Source: Hyphomicrobiales bacterium
Lineage (GTDB): Bacteria; Pseudomonadota; Alphaproteobacteria; Rhizobiales; Rhizobiaceae
Assembly (NCBI GenBank): GCA_900473915.1
Contig: UCNG01000011.1
Coordinates: 420,976 to 484,975, forward strand
Reading direction: 5' to 3'
DNA length: 64,000 nt
The position numbers were made by a program, and so were the translations under genes. This document shows positions 40,856 to 50,503 of this stretch, in pieces. The first letter of the stretch is position 1, and every line of letters starts with the position of its first letter. The notes beneath the pieces are model-generated. The model was given only the letters and a program-made list of their open reading frames with translations, searched no databases and was not told where the DNA came from.

Positions 40856-41718
40856 TTGAACACCTCCGCATAGCGGCGCTCGATCAGGGTATTGCAGCCG
40901 ACGATAATGAGGACGATGCCGATGAGCAGCAGTACTGCCACCGTCGCGCCGAGCGGCCAGTCGAGCGTGTTGAGAAATTCGTCATAGGCAAGGGTGGAAG
41001 CGACCTTCAGCCGACGCCCACCGATGATTGCAGGCGTTGCAAAAGCCGAAGCACTCAGCGCAAAGACGATGATTGAGCCGGATAAGATACCCGGCATGAT
41101 CTGGGGAACGATGACGCGACGAATAACCGTCATCTGGCTCGCGCCAAGCGATAGCGCTGCATTTTCGATTTGCGGATCTAGTTTTTGCAAGGTGGTCCAC
41201 ACCGACAGGACCATGAAGGGCATCATGACATGCGCGAGCGCGATGATGACGCCCGTTTCGGTGAACATGAAGGGGATCGGCGCATCGATCACCCCGACCG
41301 ACATCAAAGCTTTGTTGGCGATGCCGTTATTCCCGCCGAAGAGCAGCGCCCAGCCGAGTGTCCGCGCGACAACTGACAAGAGCAGCGGTCCCAGAATAAT
41401 GAGCAAAAAGAAGCTCTTCCAGCTCTTGCTCATGCGGTTGAGGATATAGGCCTCCGGAGCGCCGACCACCGCAGCGAGCAAGGTGGCCAGAAGGGAAATC
41501 CGCAACGTGCGAAGAAACATTTCGCCGAAATAGGAGTCGGTCAGAACTTCGCGCCAGTTTTCCAGGGTGAAGGTTTCAACGATGCCCGTATATTGGCCCC
41601 AGCTATAGAACGACAGCAATATCGTCATGACGAGGGGAATGATAACCACGGCCACGAAAAGCATCATGGCGGGAAGTACCAGGGCGAAAGCGGTGCGAAG
41701 ACTGCCACGGGCTGCCAT
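40852..41718 (-). CDS. ABC transporter permease, PotB-like
   Basis: A 288-residue permease with EAA loop ENAALSLGASQMTVIRRVIVP. Its ATG shares one base with the TAA stop of the ATPase gene. It is part of the module B importer. Confidence 0.9.
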   Translation of the reverse strand: MAARGSLRTAFALVLPAMMLFVAVVIIPLVMTILLSFYSWGQYTGIVETFTLENWREVLTDSYFGEMFLRTLRISLLATLLAAVVGAPEAYILNRMSKSWKSFFLLIILGPLLLSVVARTLGWALLFGGNNGIANKALMSVGVIDAPIPFMFTETGVIIALAHVMMPFMVLSVWTTLQKLDPQIENAALSLGASQMTVIRRVIVPQIMPGILSGSIIVFALSASAFATPAIIGGRRLKVASTLAYDEFLNTLDWPLGATVAVLLLIGIVLIIVGCNTLIERRYAEVFK

Positions 41719-42746
41719 TATCGGCCTCCTGCGCGTAGCGTCATGTCCGCATCGCGCCAGTCGAGATAGACCGACTGTCCTTCCTCTGCGGGCCGCACAC
41801 CGTCATTCTGACGGATGACGAGAACCGGGCCAGCCTCAGTGTCGCATTGATAGAGCCAGCTATTGCCTTGGAATATCCGGCTTGCGACCTTCGCGGCGAG
41901 CCCCTTTTCGGCGAAGAATATCTTTTCAGGGCGGACATTGATGGTGACCAGCCCCGCTGGGGTGTCCTCAGAGGCTGGATGGCGCAGCCCACCGCATTCA
42001 ACAGTCCCGTCCCGGACACTGCCAGCAAGTTCGTTGGTCTTGCCGAGAAAACCCGCCACGAAGGGCGTTGCCGGGCTTTCATAGGCGGTGAGCGGAGTAT
42101 CGATCTGCTCGATCCGGCCCTTGCTCATGACGACAACACGATCCGACAAAGCCATCGCCTCGTGCTGATCATGCGTGACGAGGATAGTCGTCGTGCCGAT
42201 GGTGCGTTGTAGCCGCCGCAGTTCGATCTGCATCTCCTCGCGCATCTTGGCGTCGAGATTGGAAAGAGGCTCATCGAGCAGGAGCAATTCCGGTTTGATC
42301 ACCAGCGCACGCGCAAGGGCAACGCGCTGCTGCTGGCCGCCGGACATGCGGCGCGGATGACGATCTTCGTAGCCGGCCAGCCCTACCATTTGGAGAGCTT
42401 CCTTCACCCGAACCGCCCGCTCCGGCTTGGCTACGCCGCGCATTTCCAGTCCGAATGCCACGTTTTCGGCGGCTGTCATGTGCGGAAACAAGGCATAGCT
42501 TTGAAAAACAATGCCAAGCCCCCGCTTGGCGGGTTTGACTTTCGTGAGGTCACGCCCATTCAGATGAATTGCACCCCCGCTGGTCTCGACGAAGCCGGCG
42601 ATCATCTGAAGCGTGGTGGTTTTTCCGCAGCCGGATGGGCCCAGCAAGGAGATGAATTCGCCCTTCTCGACAGAGAGGGAGAAATTCTCCACTGCCACCT
42701 GATCGCCAAAGCGTTTGTTCACGCCCGAGAGTTCAAGAAAGCCCAT
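41718..42746 (-). CDS. ABC transporter ATP-binding protein, PotA-like
   Basis: A 342-residue ATPase: Walker A GPSGCGKTTT, signature MSGGQQQRVALARAL, Walker B LLLLDEPLSNLD, H-loop LVTHDQHEAMALSD, and a C-terminal TOBE part (TINVRPEKIFFAEKG). The ATG at 42746 has GGAGAAC upstream. A 237-base gap with a two-part repeat separates it from the receptor gene. Confidence 0.91.
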   Translation of the reverse strand: MGFLELSGVNKRFGDQVAVENFSLSVEKGEFISLLGPSGCGKTTTLQMIAGFVETSGGAIHLNGRDLTKVKPAKRGLGIVFQSYALFPHMTAAENVAFGLEMRGVAKPERAVRVKEALQMVGLAGYEDRHPRRMSGGQQQRVALARALVIKPELLLLDEPLSNLDAKMREEMQIELRRLQRTIGTTTILVTHDQHEAMALSDRVVVMSKGRIEQIDTPLTAYESPATPFVAGFLGKTNELAGSVRDGTVECGGLRHPASEDTPAGLVTINVRPEKIFFAEKGLAAKVASRIFQGNSWLYQCDTEAGPVLVIRQNDGVRPAEEGQSVYLDWRDADMTLRAGGR

Positions 42747-42884
42747 TGCGAAAGTTCTCCAATATGAGTTGTAGGCAGGCGCGAACCGCGCCGATGGCAA
42801 GATGTCTCGCCATCGCATGCAAGTCGGATTATCTGGGTATCGCCCCTTCAAGCCCCGGCGAATTGCCGGTATGAGCGGCTTTTA

Positions 42885-42983
42885 GAGCGCGTTTCGATCT
42901 GATTGGATCAGATCGGCGCTCTATAGCTTTCTATTTTAAGCATAATCTTATCGATCCTCGTTTCACTCCGGTCGGATTATGCT
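42885..42983. repeat. Two-part palindromic repeat between receptor and ATPase genes
   Basis: Part one: GAGCGC (42885-42890) pairs with GCGCTC (42916-42921) and shares its GATCAGATCG core with the element at 23858-23888. Part two: AGCATAATC (42939-42947) pairs with GATTATGCT (42975-42983). It ends exactly at the stop codon of the receptor gene. As in the transporter at 13.5-17.5 kb, a hairpin thus separates a receptor gene from its membrane genes. Confidence 0.65.
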
Positions 42984-44018
42984 CTAGCGCTCAACTTCCC
43001 GGTTCCAGCGCTTGGTCCAGTTTTCACGTTCTTTATTGATAACCGACCAATCGGCGCTGTAGAGCTTATCAACCGTTTCGCCGCTGGGAATGAAATCCCG
43101 CTCGCCTTCCGGCACTTCAACGGATTTGTTGACCGGGCCATATCCGTATTCTTTGACCATCAGTTCCTGAACGCGGGGCGTGAGCAGTTCCTTGGCGAAT
43201 TCTTCGGCCAGCGGGGATGCGTCCGGCTTGTTGACTGCGCAGGTGGCAGCGAGAAGCGTTACGGCCTTTTCCTTCGGATAGACGAAGGAAATTGGAAAAC
43301 CGGTCTGGGCAAATGATTTGACGCGACCGGTACCCCATACGCCGATTATCGCCTGCTCCGACTGGAACAACTCGGTCATTTTGCCGGGGGAAGGCTCGTA
43401 GGCAAGAACATTGTCGTTCACCTTTTCGATCATGGCATCAAAACCCGGATCGATGTTATTTTCGTCGCCGCCATTCATCTTGGCGAATGCGAGCAGCGCA
43501 TGCAGGCCATAGGTGTTGTTGACCGGAGGAATAACCACCTTGCCCTTGTATTTGGGATCGGCAAGATCAGCCCAAGAGGTCGGCGCCTCCCAACCCTGCT
43601 TGGCAAAGTAATCCTTGTTATAGATCAGGCCCGTGGCGACTACGCCGACGGCGACCGCCTTGTCTTCAGGAAAACGGGCGACGTCGTAGAGTTCGTTCGA
43701 CGGCAGATTTGAGAGCGGTTTGCAAAACCCCAGTTCGATAGCCTGATACATGGGACCGTCGTCCAAAAGGATCGTATCGAAAGGCGGATTTGAATGTTGC
43801 GCCTGTATTTTGGCAAGCGTATCAGTGGAGTTGCCCGCGACATATTCCACTTTCACACCATGCTTCTTTTCAAACGGCGGGATAACCGCTTCGCGCATGG
43901 TCTTTTCAAAACTGCCGCCATAGCCACCAACAATCAACGTTTTGGTTTCGGCATGGGCTGCGCCAGCCAGAACAAGCAGCAGAGCGGTCGTCGATGTCAG
44001 TTTCAGAGCAATATTCAT
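42984..44018 (-). CDS. ABC transporter substrate-binding protein, PotD-like
   Basis: A 344-residue periplasmic receptor; signal peptide to about residue 23 (LAGAAHA-ET), then TLIVGGYGGSFEKTMREAVIPPFEKK, the pattern of class-D receptors for polyamine- or opine-type solutes. The ATG at 44018 has GGAGG five bases upstream; a much longer frame upstream is not coding by content. First gene of the leftward module B operon. The ligand is unknown. Confidence 0.9.
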   Translation of the reverse strand: MNIALKLTSTTALLLVLAGAAHAETKTLIVGGYGGSFEKTMREAVIPPFEKKHGVKVEYVAGNSTDTLAKIQAQHSNPPFDTILLDDGPMYQAIELGFCKPLSNLPSNELYDVARFPEDKAVAVGVVATGLIYNKDYFAKQGWEAPTSWADLADPKYKGKVVIPPVNNTYGLHALLAFAKMNGGDENNIDPGFDAMIEKVNDNVLAYEPSPGKMTELFQSEQAIIGVWGTGRVKSFAQTGFPISFVYPKEKAVTLLAATCAVNKPDASPLAEEFAKELLTPRVQELMVKEYGYGPVNKSVEVPEGERDFIPSGETVDKLYSADWSVINKERENWTKRWNREVER

Positions 44019-44123
44019 TCGTTTCCTCCGGTACGAGATTCGAATTATTTCAAATCGTTCCCTATTTGCGACTATTTCCCGAATTGACGGGCCATTCGTC
44101 AAATGCTTAATTTTAACCGTTCC

Positions 44124-44138
44124 ATACCAAAATGTTAT
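44124..44138. promoter_or_regulatory. Predicted LysR (OccR-type) binding site, variant
   Basis: ATACCAAAATGTTAT is one base off ATAA-N7-TTAT and aligns with the site at 30440-30454. It lies 13 bases before the LysR gene and 105 bases before the divergent receptor gene. Confidence 0.5.
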
Positions 44139-44151
44139 GAGAGAGACGATA

Positions 44152-45057
44152 ATGAAGATCAACCACCGGCAGATTGAAGCCTTTCGGTCCGTCATTCTGG
44201 CCGGCAGTGTCACCAATGCCTCCCAGCTTATGAGGATTAGTCAGCCTGCCGTCAGCAGGCTCCTTAAGGACCTGCAAGCTCATCTCGGTCTGGTTCTGTT
44301 TGAAAAACGCGGCTCCGGCCTTGAGCCGACAGCCGCAGCCGTCGCGCTCTACACGGAAGTCGAGCGGTCATATGTCGGACTCGATCGCATTGCGCGAGCC
44401 GCCCAGAATATCAGCAAAAGTCGGACAGGCACGTTGCGCATCGCTGCATTACCGGCATTGATCAATGGCTATCTGCCGCGTTTTGCCGGTGAATATCTTG
44501 CCGACAAGCGAGACCTGTATTTTTCCATGCAAGGGGTTGTTTCGCCGATGGTCATCGACCTCGTTTTGAACAATCAGTGCGACCTCGGCTTTACCGAAAG
44601 CCCGATGACGTCATCCGGTCTGGCGACGGTTCGGCTGCCATCCATTCCCCGCGTTGTCGTCATGCCCGAAAACCATCGTCTGGCGACGCGTCAGTCAATC
44701 CATGTCGAAGACCTCGACGGTGAAGATTTCATTGGATTGTCAGGCTCTTCGGTAGCGCGTGCAGCAGTCGATCTGACCCTCGACATGTACAATGTAAAAG
44801 TGGTCATGCGCGCCGAAACACCACTGTCGGAAATCGCTTGCGGACTGGTATCTTCAGGCCTCGGTGTTTCCGTTTGCGATCCGTTCACGGCCATGGAATT
44901 TGCAAACCGCGGGGTTGTGTCACGTCCGCTCACGCCACGTGTAGATTTCGCGTTCGACGCGATTTTTCCACCCCATCGCGCACCGCTGCCTCTCGCCATG
45001 GATTTTGTTCAAAGCCTGGCGGAGAAAATATTACAGCAATATCCTCAAGTGGACTGA
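44152..45057 (+). CDS. LysR-family regulator, OccR/NocR-like
   Basis: A 301-residue LysR protein with INHRQIEAFRSVILAGSVTNAS and QPAVSRLLKDLQ, paralogous to the regulator at 30463-31413. The ATG at 44152 matches the family start; a longer upstream frame is only an open frame inside the receptor gene. It is divergent from module B and most likely controls it. Confidence 0.88.
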   Translation: MKINHRQIEAFRSVILAGSVTNASQLMRISQPAVSRLLKDLQAHLGLVLFEKRGSGLEPTAAAVALYTEVERSYVGLDRIARAAQNISKSRTGTLRIAALPALINGYLPRFAGEYLADKRDLYFSMQGVVSPMVIDLVLNNQCDLGFTESPMTSSGLATVRLPSIPRVVVMPENHRLATRQSIHVEDLDGEDFIGLSGSSVARAAVDLTLDMYNVKVVMRAETPLSEIACGLVSSGLGVSVCDPFTAMEFANRGVVSRPLTPRVDFAFDAIFPPHRAPLPLAMDFVQSLAEKILQQYPQVD

Positions 45058-45123
45058 GAAAAGTTAGGCGGGACAAACAAAACTTGTAAATTCGAGTATG
45101 TGCCCACTCGTTGTATGCATGTC

Positions 45124-45822
45124 TCAAGCACGCAAACGCATCAGGAATTTCGGCCATATATCCCGGCGGCGAATGCTGATCCGGGGCAACCCGAACGGAT
45201 CATCTGCTGGGCCTGCGTGTCCCCGCACTGTTGTAGTGGCGGTTGTGAACCCGGCTTCTCTTGCCATTTCGCGATGAACCGGATTGTTCTCGCCATAAGG
45301 GAAACAGAATGCGGTTACTTTGTCGCCCAGCATATCTTCCAGAATTGTCTTCGATTGAGAGATCTGCCGCCTTGCTTCATCGTCAGGCGTTTCTGTCAAA
45401 TGGACATGATCGAGCGTATGCGCACCGACTTCGTGTCCAAGCGCCGCCCACTCTCGCAACTGAGCGAGGGACATCAATGGCGTCTTCGGGACGCCAAGCG
45501 GCTGATCCCAGACATTACTTCCGCCAATCTGGTTTGCGACGAAATAATTAGTCGCGGTGAAACCATATTCGGCCAATACGGGAGCTGCGTTTTCCAGCAC
45601 GTTGAGAAAACCGTCATCGAAGGTAATCGCGGCGACTTTGCCTGTCTTCTCACCCTTGATGTAAGGTATGGCCTCGCGCAGAGAGACACCACGATAACCC
45701 GCTCTCTTCAGCCATTTCATCTGGCTTCTGAAGCGGTCCGGATGCACCAGCAAACCATGAAACGGCATGTTCTTTTGCGGTAGCGGCGCAATCTGATGGT
45801 ATAAAAGAACAGGTACTGACAT
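45124..45822 (-). CDS. Polysaccharide deacetylase (NodB-homology, CE4) family protein
   Basis: A 232-residue CE4 enzyme. The NodB motifs are present: AAITFDDGFLN (metal Asp and base), GAHTLDHVHL (HxxxH/D metal ligands) and FCFPYGENN. Such proteins remove N-acetyl groups from glycans such as peptidoglycan or capsular chains. The start directly follows the stop of the upstream gene, implying a pair with the transferase-like protein. Confidence 0.85.
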   Translation of the reverse strand: MSVPVLLYHQIAPLPQKNMPFHGLLVHPDRFRSQMKWLKRAGYRGVSLREAIPYIKGEKTGKVAAITFDDGFLNVLENAAPVLAEYGFTATNYFVANQIGGSNVWDQPLGVPKTPLMSLAQLREWAALGHEVGAHTLDHVHLTETPDDEARRQISQSKTILEDMLGDKVTAFCFPYGENNPVHREMAREAGFTTATTTVRGHAGPADDPFGLPRISIRRRDIWPKFLMRLRA

Positions 45823-46632
45823 TCAAACGTCCCTCATGGTCACATCATCGAGACGCTCAGCATCAGTGTTGCTTACCAAAATGCGTTCGATCTCCGCGAT
45901 CCGGTCACGCCTGCGCTGCAGCCGCTTTCCGGTACGCCCCAGGAAACGTCGGCGTTTCTTCGCTTCGCGACTTGCCTGAAGGTGCTCTATGTAAACTTGC
46001 TCCACCGGTTCGTTATCGAGATGATCGAAAATCCAGCAGAACGATACCGGAAGCCTGTCCACTAAGTAACAGGGTGCAGCTTTGGCTGCGTCGTCGGCAA
46101 GTATCTGCTCCAGTACAAGTTGATCCCAAGTATCCGGCGCTTCCGCGCACCCTTTATGCCAGGCTTCCAGAAGAGCAAGAGCCGCGTCAGTGTCATTCAA
46201 GAGCACCGTTCCGCTCAGGAGATGCCCGCTTTTTTCGTAATATACCGCAATGTCGCTCTGTATGGGCAGCAATTCAGGCCACGGATTGCGATGAAACACG
46301 GCATCCACATCAACATAAAGCAACGGGCCTCTCACGGCCTTGCGCTGTTGCAGGAGCACACTGGGCTTCAACCCGGCATTGCGCACCCAGCTTCCTGTGT
46401 TTTCAACAGCGACAGAAATGATCTTGAGTCCAAGATGGCGGGCGCTTGCGAGAAGCCGTTCCTTTTCATGCTCGTAGAAACTATTGGTTGTATAGAATGC
46501 GACAACTGTTCCGACCGGCCCGGTGTCGGCGCGTTTTCGAGCCGCGAGTTCCGCCGGGGTTGGAAAGGCTACCGCCATCTTGCGATGAGCCCGACCCCAT
46601 GGTCGAAACTTGTCAAAAAGCCGAAGGAACAT
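45823..46632 (-). CDS. Nucleotide-diphospho-sugar transferase-like protein
   Basis: About 269 residues from the ATG at 46632 (an ATG at 46701 would add 23). LLYVDVDAVFHRNPWP has the DxD motif of GT-A sugar transferases, with VGTVVAFYTTNSFYEHEK at the start of a Rossmann-like part and NTGSWVRNAGLKPSVL before it. The C-terminal third is highly basic and helical (EAKKRRRFLGRTGKRLQRRRDR). It may modify a cell-surface glycan together with the deacetylase, which it overlaps in operon. Confidence 0.6.
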   Translation of the reverse strand: MFLRLFDKFRPWGRAHRKMAVAFPTPAELAARKRADTGPVGTVVAFYTTNSFYEHEKERLLASARHLGLKIISVAVENTGSWVRNAGLKPSVLLQQRKAVRGPLLYVDVDAVFHRNPWPELLPIQSDIAVYYEKSGHLLSGTVLLNDTDAALALLEAWHKGCAEAPDTWDQLVLEQILADDAAKAAPCYLVDRLPVSFCWIFDHLDNEPVEQVYIEHLQASREAKKRRRFLGRTGKRLQRRRDRIAEIERILVSNTDAERLDDVTMRDV

Positions 46633-46873
46633 GTTGCACTCATTAGTAAATTGCAGATTCTCGCGCGGAGTGGCGGATATTGCGTCGGGGTTAGTGCACA
46701 TTCAAGAGTGAATCTGGAATTGGCCTACAGTGTTGGGGTGGACGGGCCTCCGAACGGCATCGAAACGCACCGAAGGGGCAGCCTGCCCTATTTGCGGCCC
46801 TTCCTGCACAGACGCTTCGCACTGTGCGGGATGCGCCTCAAAGCATATCGCATTTTATTGTGTTCGCATGACA

Positions 46874-46940
46874 CGCTTTAAGCTTCTGTTTTTAAACATG
46901 TCTCCCAAAACCGGTTCCCACTTTTGGGAGACATGCATTA
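46874..46940. repeat. Intergenic palindromic repeat, copy 2 / terminator of prc
   Basis: CATGTCTCCCAAAA (46897-46910) pairs perfectly with TTTTGGGAGACATG (46922-46935). The element matches the flanks of that at 5313-5434. On the minus strand it directly follows the prc stop and so may end the prc message. The rest of the 236-base gap (46702-46873) shows nothing I can name. Confidence 0.65.
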
Positions 46941-49049
46941 ATTTGCCGCGTGTTTGGGCGTGCTGGCTTGGAGGGCACTCAAATCCGCAACGATGGCCGC
47001 AGCTTCATTCTGCAGAACATCCGTCGCGTTCTTGCGGCTCTTCTCGATTGCAAGGTCAGCACTCAGGCTTCGCTCGTTCGACTGCAAACCGTCGTCAATC
47101 TGCGTATCAATACCATCATTGGATTTTCCGCGTGCCTTGGCTCGATTTTCCTGCGCGGTCATCTCATTGCGGCGCACCGTTTCGTTGAGAGAGATAACCG
47201 TTTTCTCACGCTGCGCCTTGAGCGTCGCTACATCTTCCACAAAGTCCTGGAACTCGCGGGATTTCTGCACGCGCTCGTCATGCAGATTTTGCAGCTTTGG
47301 CAACAGTGCTTTTATCTCGCCTGACGATTTGTATTTGGCCGCGGAGACCTGAGACCACGGCAAAGCGTTGTCGAAGCTCGATTCACCGACAAGCTTGAGA
47401 TCGAAGAGGCCGGGCAGGCTTATATCCGGCGTCACGCCGCGCAACTGCGTCGTTCCACCGTCGACACGGAAGAACTGCGCGACCGTAAATTTAAGTTCGC
47501 CATATTCGGGCTTGGGATTGTTGGCCACTTCATCGAGGTCAACCACGGTCTGCACGGTTCCCTTGCCGAAACTTGGCTCGCCGATGACCACGCCACGACC
47601 GTAATCCTGCATTGCCGCAGCGAAGATTTCCGAGGCAGAGGCAGAGCCGCGATTGATAAGCACGCCCAGCGGTCCCTTCCAGGCTGGAGCCGGAAGATTG
47701 TCGCTTTCAACCTTGACTTCGCCGTTTGCGTTGCGTTGCTGGACCACCGGACCCTTGCCAACGAACAGACCTGTCAGGTCAATCGCCTCGCTCAGCGATC
47801 CGCCGCCATTGTTGCGAAGATCGACCAGAACGCCATCAACCTTATCCTGCTTCAACTCGGCGATCAGCTTGGCAACATCGCGGCTGGCGCTCCTGTAATT
47901 CTTGTCGCCCTTCCGCCGCGCTTGAATATCCTCGTAAAACGCCGGGAGAGTGATTACCCCGATCTTACGGGTAACGTCTCCGTCCTTTACGGGAAGGATC
48001 GTTTTCTTGGCAGCCTGCTTGTCGAGACTGATCTTGTCGCGAACCAGTGTGATGACATGGTGTTTGCCGTCAGCCCCAGCATCAGCCGGCAGGATATCGA
48101 GACGCACGACCGATCCCTTGTCACCACGGATCATTTGCACAACTTCATCGAGGCGCATTCCGATTACTTCTTTGATCGGGCCATCTTTGCCCTGACCTAC
48201 CCCGATGATACGATCGCCCACGGCAAGCTTGCCCGACGACTGCGCCGGGCCACCGGCGACCAGCTCGCGGATCGTCGTGTAGTCGTCTCTTTCCTGAAGC
48301 ACCGCGCCGATGCCAACCAGCGATAGCTTCATGGAAATATCGAATTCGGCTGAAGCCTTTACGCCGAAATAATCGGTATGGGGATCGACCGATGTCGTAT
48401 AGGCAGCCATGAATGACTGAAAAGCATCGTCGCTTTTGTATTTATACGTGCGTTCGATGGAGTTCTCGTATCGCTTGTCGAGCGTCTTGCGAATAGTCGC
48501 ATCGTCCTTGCCGGCGAGTTTCAGACGGAGCCAGTCGTTCTTGACGCGCTTGCGCCACAGATCGTCGCTTTCTTCATTGGAGCGCGGCCAAGGCTCCTTG
48601 TCGCGCATGGTGGAAAAATCTTCCTGCTTGCTGAAATCGAAATTCTGCTTGAGCAGACCACGTGCAAACGTCATACGCTCGATGATGCGCATCTGGTAGA
48701 CGTTGAAGATCGAAAACGGAATGGTCAGGTCCTGACGGTCGATGGCATCATCGATTTCCTTGCTGCTGGTCAGGAACTTGTCGACATCCGCCTGCAGAAA
48801 GATGAGCCTGTCCGGGTCGAGCGAGTCAATAAACCGGTTCATGATCCGAACCGATAACGCATCATCCAGCGGAACGGGCCGATAATGGAAGCGGGAAAGA
48901 AATTCTGCCGTCAAATGGGCGGCTTGCACCTGCTCAGGCGACGGTTTCAAAACAGTCGGAGAACGGACGTCGAGCGCATATGCTGGCAAAACACCTGCCA
49001 GGAAGAGACAAACCAGGCTAATTTTGATGCGTTTCAAGTGATGTTCCAT
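46938..49049 (-). CDS. prc: Tail-specific protease Prc/CtpA (S41 family)
   Basis: A 703-residue periplasmic serine protease. A signal peptide covers about residues 1-25 (PAYA-LD). A PDZ domain lies around residues 240-330 (GIGAVLQERDDYTTIRELV, GGPAQSSGKL). The S41 core has the catalytic Ser-Lys pair: Ser471 in GSASASEIFAAAMQDYG and Lys496 in EPSFGKGTVQ. A DUF3340-type C-terminal part follows. Length matches E. coli Prc (682) and so the long CtpA subgroup. It trims C termini of cell-envelope proteins, such as murein hydrolase regulators. Confidence 0.93.
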   Translation of the reverse strand: MEHHLKRIKISLVCLFLAGVLPAYALDVRSPTVLKPSPEQVQAAHLTAEFLSRFHYRPVPLDDALSVRIMNRFIDSLDPDRLIFLQADVDKFLTSSKEIDDAIDRQDLTIPFSIFNVYQMRIIERMTFARGLLKQNFDFSKQEDFSTMRDKEPWPRSNEESDDLWRKRVKNDWLRLKLAGKDDATIRKTLDKRYENSIERTYKYKSDDAFQSFMAAYTTSVDPHTDYFGVKASAEFDISMKLSLVGIGAVLQERDDYTTIRELVAGGPAQSSGKLAVGDRIIGVGQGKDGPIKEVIGMRLDEVVQMIRGDKGSVVRLDILPADAGADGKHHVITLVRDKISLDKQAAKKTILPVKDGDVTRKIGVITLPAFYEDIQARRKGDKNYRSASRDVAKLIAELKQDKVDGVLVDLRNNGGGSLSEAIDLTGLFVGKGPVVQQRNANGEVKVESDNLPAPAWKGPLGVLINRGSASASEIFAAAMQDYGRGVVIGEPSFGKGTVQTVVDLDEVANNPKPEYGELKFTVAQFFRVDGGTTQLRGVTPDISLPGLFDLKLVGESSFDNALPWSQVSAAKYKSSGEIKALLPKLQNLHDERVQKSREFQDFVEDVATLKAQREKTVISLNETVRRNEMTAQENRAKARGKSNDGIDTQIDDGLQSNERSLSADLAIEKSRKNATDVLQNEAAAIVADLSALQASTPKHAAN

Positions 49050-49217
49050 TCTTGACGCTGAGCGTTTGATTCCAACCCTTGTTGGCTAAATATGGTTTTT
49101 TGGCAACCGTCTATGCCATTGGGAGCTGTTTCTTGCTTTCATAAGCTTTGGAATGCCTGTCCAAATTATATCCGGGAGGCCCCTTACCGAGGGAGAGACG
49201 ACAAAGAGCAGGAGCGG

Positions 49218-49853
49218 CTATTTATTCCGAATTTTTGTGACCGGCTTATCTGCACCCAAAGCGCGCTTCACTGCCGCGCGTGCGGATGCCAGATCGGGCA
49301 TGACCCAGTTCGGCTCCCCGCCAAGAAACTTATCGAGAAATGCGATCGCGTATCCGGGCATTTCGGCGATATTTTCCCTATAGGACCACCATGTGCGTAA
49401 TTCATCAGCGCATTGATCTATGTCGGGGATCGTACCGAACTCCTGTTCCTGCACAGCAGCAATCGCGCAGATACAGTAATTTGTGTAGAGAAACCCTTCT
49501 GGCCAGAAGCTGACAATCTCGTAAAGGCGAGCGGCATCGCCCGCAGCGTGCTTTGGTGGGGAAACAACCTTCGCCGGAGATAGACGGATCAGTTCGCGCA
49601 ACACAAGCCCGGCTGCAAAGGTGATGAAATCCTTGCGATCCACCTTGGCGAAACGCTTGTTCTGGTCAACCAGCTCTACCCAGTTCAGAAACGCCTCGGT
49701 GAGCTTCTTTTCATCAATGTCGTAATCAACACCGTAAAGTTCATGCAGCAGGCTTGCATGCTTGCGGAACGTCGCCCTGAACCAACGCAGCTGGCGCAGT
49801 CGATGACGCAGATCGGGCATCGATGCCATTTGTTCCCTAAGCAGCAAATCCAT
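49218..49853 (-). CDS. Conserved hypothetical protein
   Basis: A 211-residue soluble protein rich in helices (MPDLRHRLRQLRWFRATFRKH, then NKRFAKVDRKDFITFAAGLVL). AGGAGG lies eleven bases before the ATG. I recognise no domain. The content is coding-like, and nothing overlaps it. It lies between prc and the PTS cluster and is separate from both by about 170 bases on each side. Confidence 0.65.
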   Translation of the reverse strand: MDLLLREQMASMPDLRHRLRQLRWFRATFRKHASLLHELYGVDYDIDEKKLTEAFLNWVELVDQNKRFAKVDRKDFITFAAGLVLRELIRLSPAKVVSPPKHAAGDAARLYEIVSFWPEGFLYTNYCICAIAAVQEQEFGTIPDIDQCADELRTWWSYRENIAEMPGYAIAFLDKFLGGEPNWVMPDLASARAAVKRALGADKPVTKIRNK

Positions 49854-49948
49854 GGTGCGAGCGGCCTCCTGTTTCCAAGCGACATTAAGCGAAGTGGATT
49901 GAAATGTCAGTCTTCATTCGCCTTTCAATAGCGGAAAAATTATACATA

Positions 49949-49979
49949 TTGACATTCAGGAAGACAAATGTTCTCTAAT
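49949..49979 (+). promoter_or_regulatory. Predicted gutM promoter with operator in the spacer
   Basis: TTGACA (49949-49954) and TCTAAT (49974-49979), 19 bases apart, form a plausible sigma-70 promoter before gutM. The repeated sequence ACAAATGTTC (49964-49973) lies in the spacer, touching the -10. Bound regulator would block RNA polymerase. Confidence 0.6.
49964..49973. promoter_or_regulatory. Shared operator motif, copy 1 (gutM)
   Basis: ACAAATGTTC, identical to copies at 61710-61719 and, inverted, 61611-61620. The match to the drl copy extends downstream as TAAT-N-GAT (NN, then TAATTGAT here). The candidate binder is the SorC-family protein encoded at 55753-56775. Confidence 0.65.
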
Positions 49980-50034
49980 TGATGAAGGGTGGACGCGGAA
50001 AATACCCCGTTCGCCTTCGTGGGAGGAGAACAAA

Positions 50035-50466
50035 ATGGCTATCTGGCAATGGGGTTTGCTGGCGCTTGCCTTGCTATGGGGCTTTCAGTCACTGGGCGTA
50101 TGGTTCCAGATGCGCCACTATTCCGATGTGATGAAAGGTATCACTTCGAAATATTCCGACGGCTTTGTTGGCGCCGGGCATATACGGGGACGCTTCGGCA
50201 AAGGCGTCATCGTGCTGATCGTCGTCGATCGCAACCTCGTGGTGCGTCGCTTCCTCCAGATGAGCGGACGTACCGTCTTTGCAAAGTTCATCCGCCGCGA
50301 AGGTTTTGAGGGAAAGCGCCTTGGCGAATTGCCGGACAATCCCGCGATCGGAGAAGGAACGCCTGAGGTGGTGGCTGCCGCCAGACAGGCGATAGAGCAG
50401 ATCGGCCGCATAAGAGACCAATCCGATGGGACCGAACTCGAAGGACTGAAGGCAGTGGGAGCATAG
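50035..50466 (+). CDS. gutM: Glucitol operon activator GutM
   Basis: A 143-residue GutM/SrlM protein with one N-terminal membrane segment (WQWGLLALALLWGFQSLGVW) and GRFGKGVIVLIVVDR, then VVRRFLQMSGRTVFAKFI. In enteric bacteria it is encoded with the glucitol PTS and influences its expression. Here it is the first gene of the PTS operon. GGAGGAG lies just upstream. In the promoter sits the shared operator motif. Confidence 0.88.
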   Translation: MAIWQWGLLALALLWGFQSLGVWFQMRHYSDVMKGITSKYSDGFVGAGHIRGRFGKGVIVLIVVDRNLVVRRFLQMSGRTVFAKFIRREGFEGKRLGELPDNPAIGEGTPEVVAAARQAIEQIGRIRDQSDGTELEGLKAVGA

Positions 50467-50503
50467 GAGTTGCTTGCCTGAAACAAGCAATCGAGGAGGA
50501 GCA

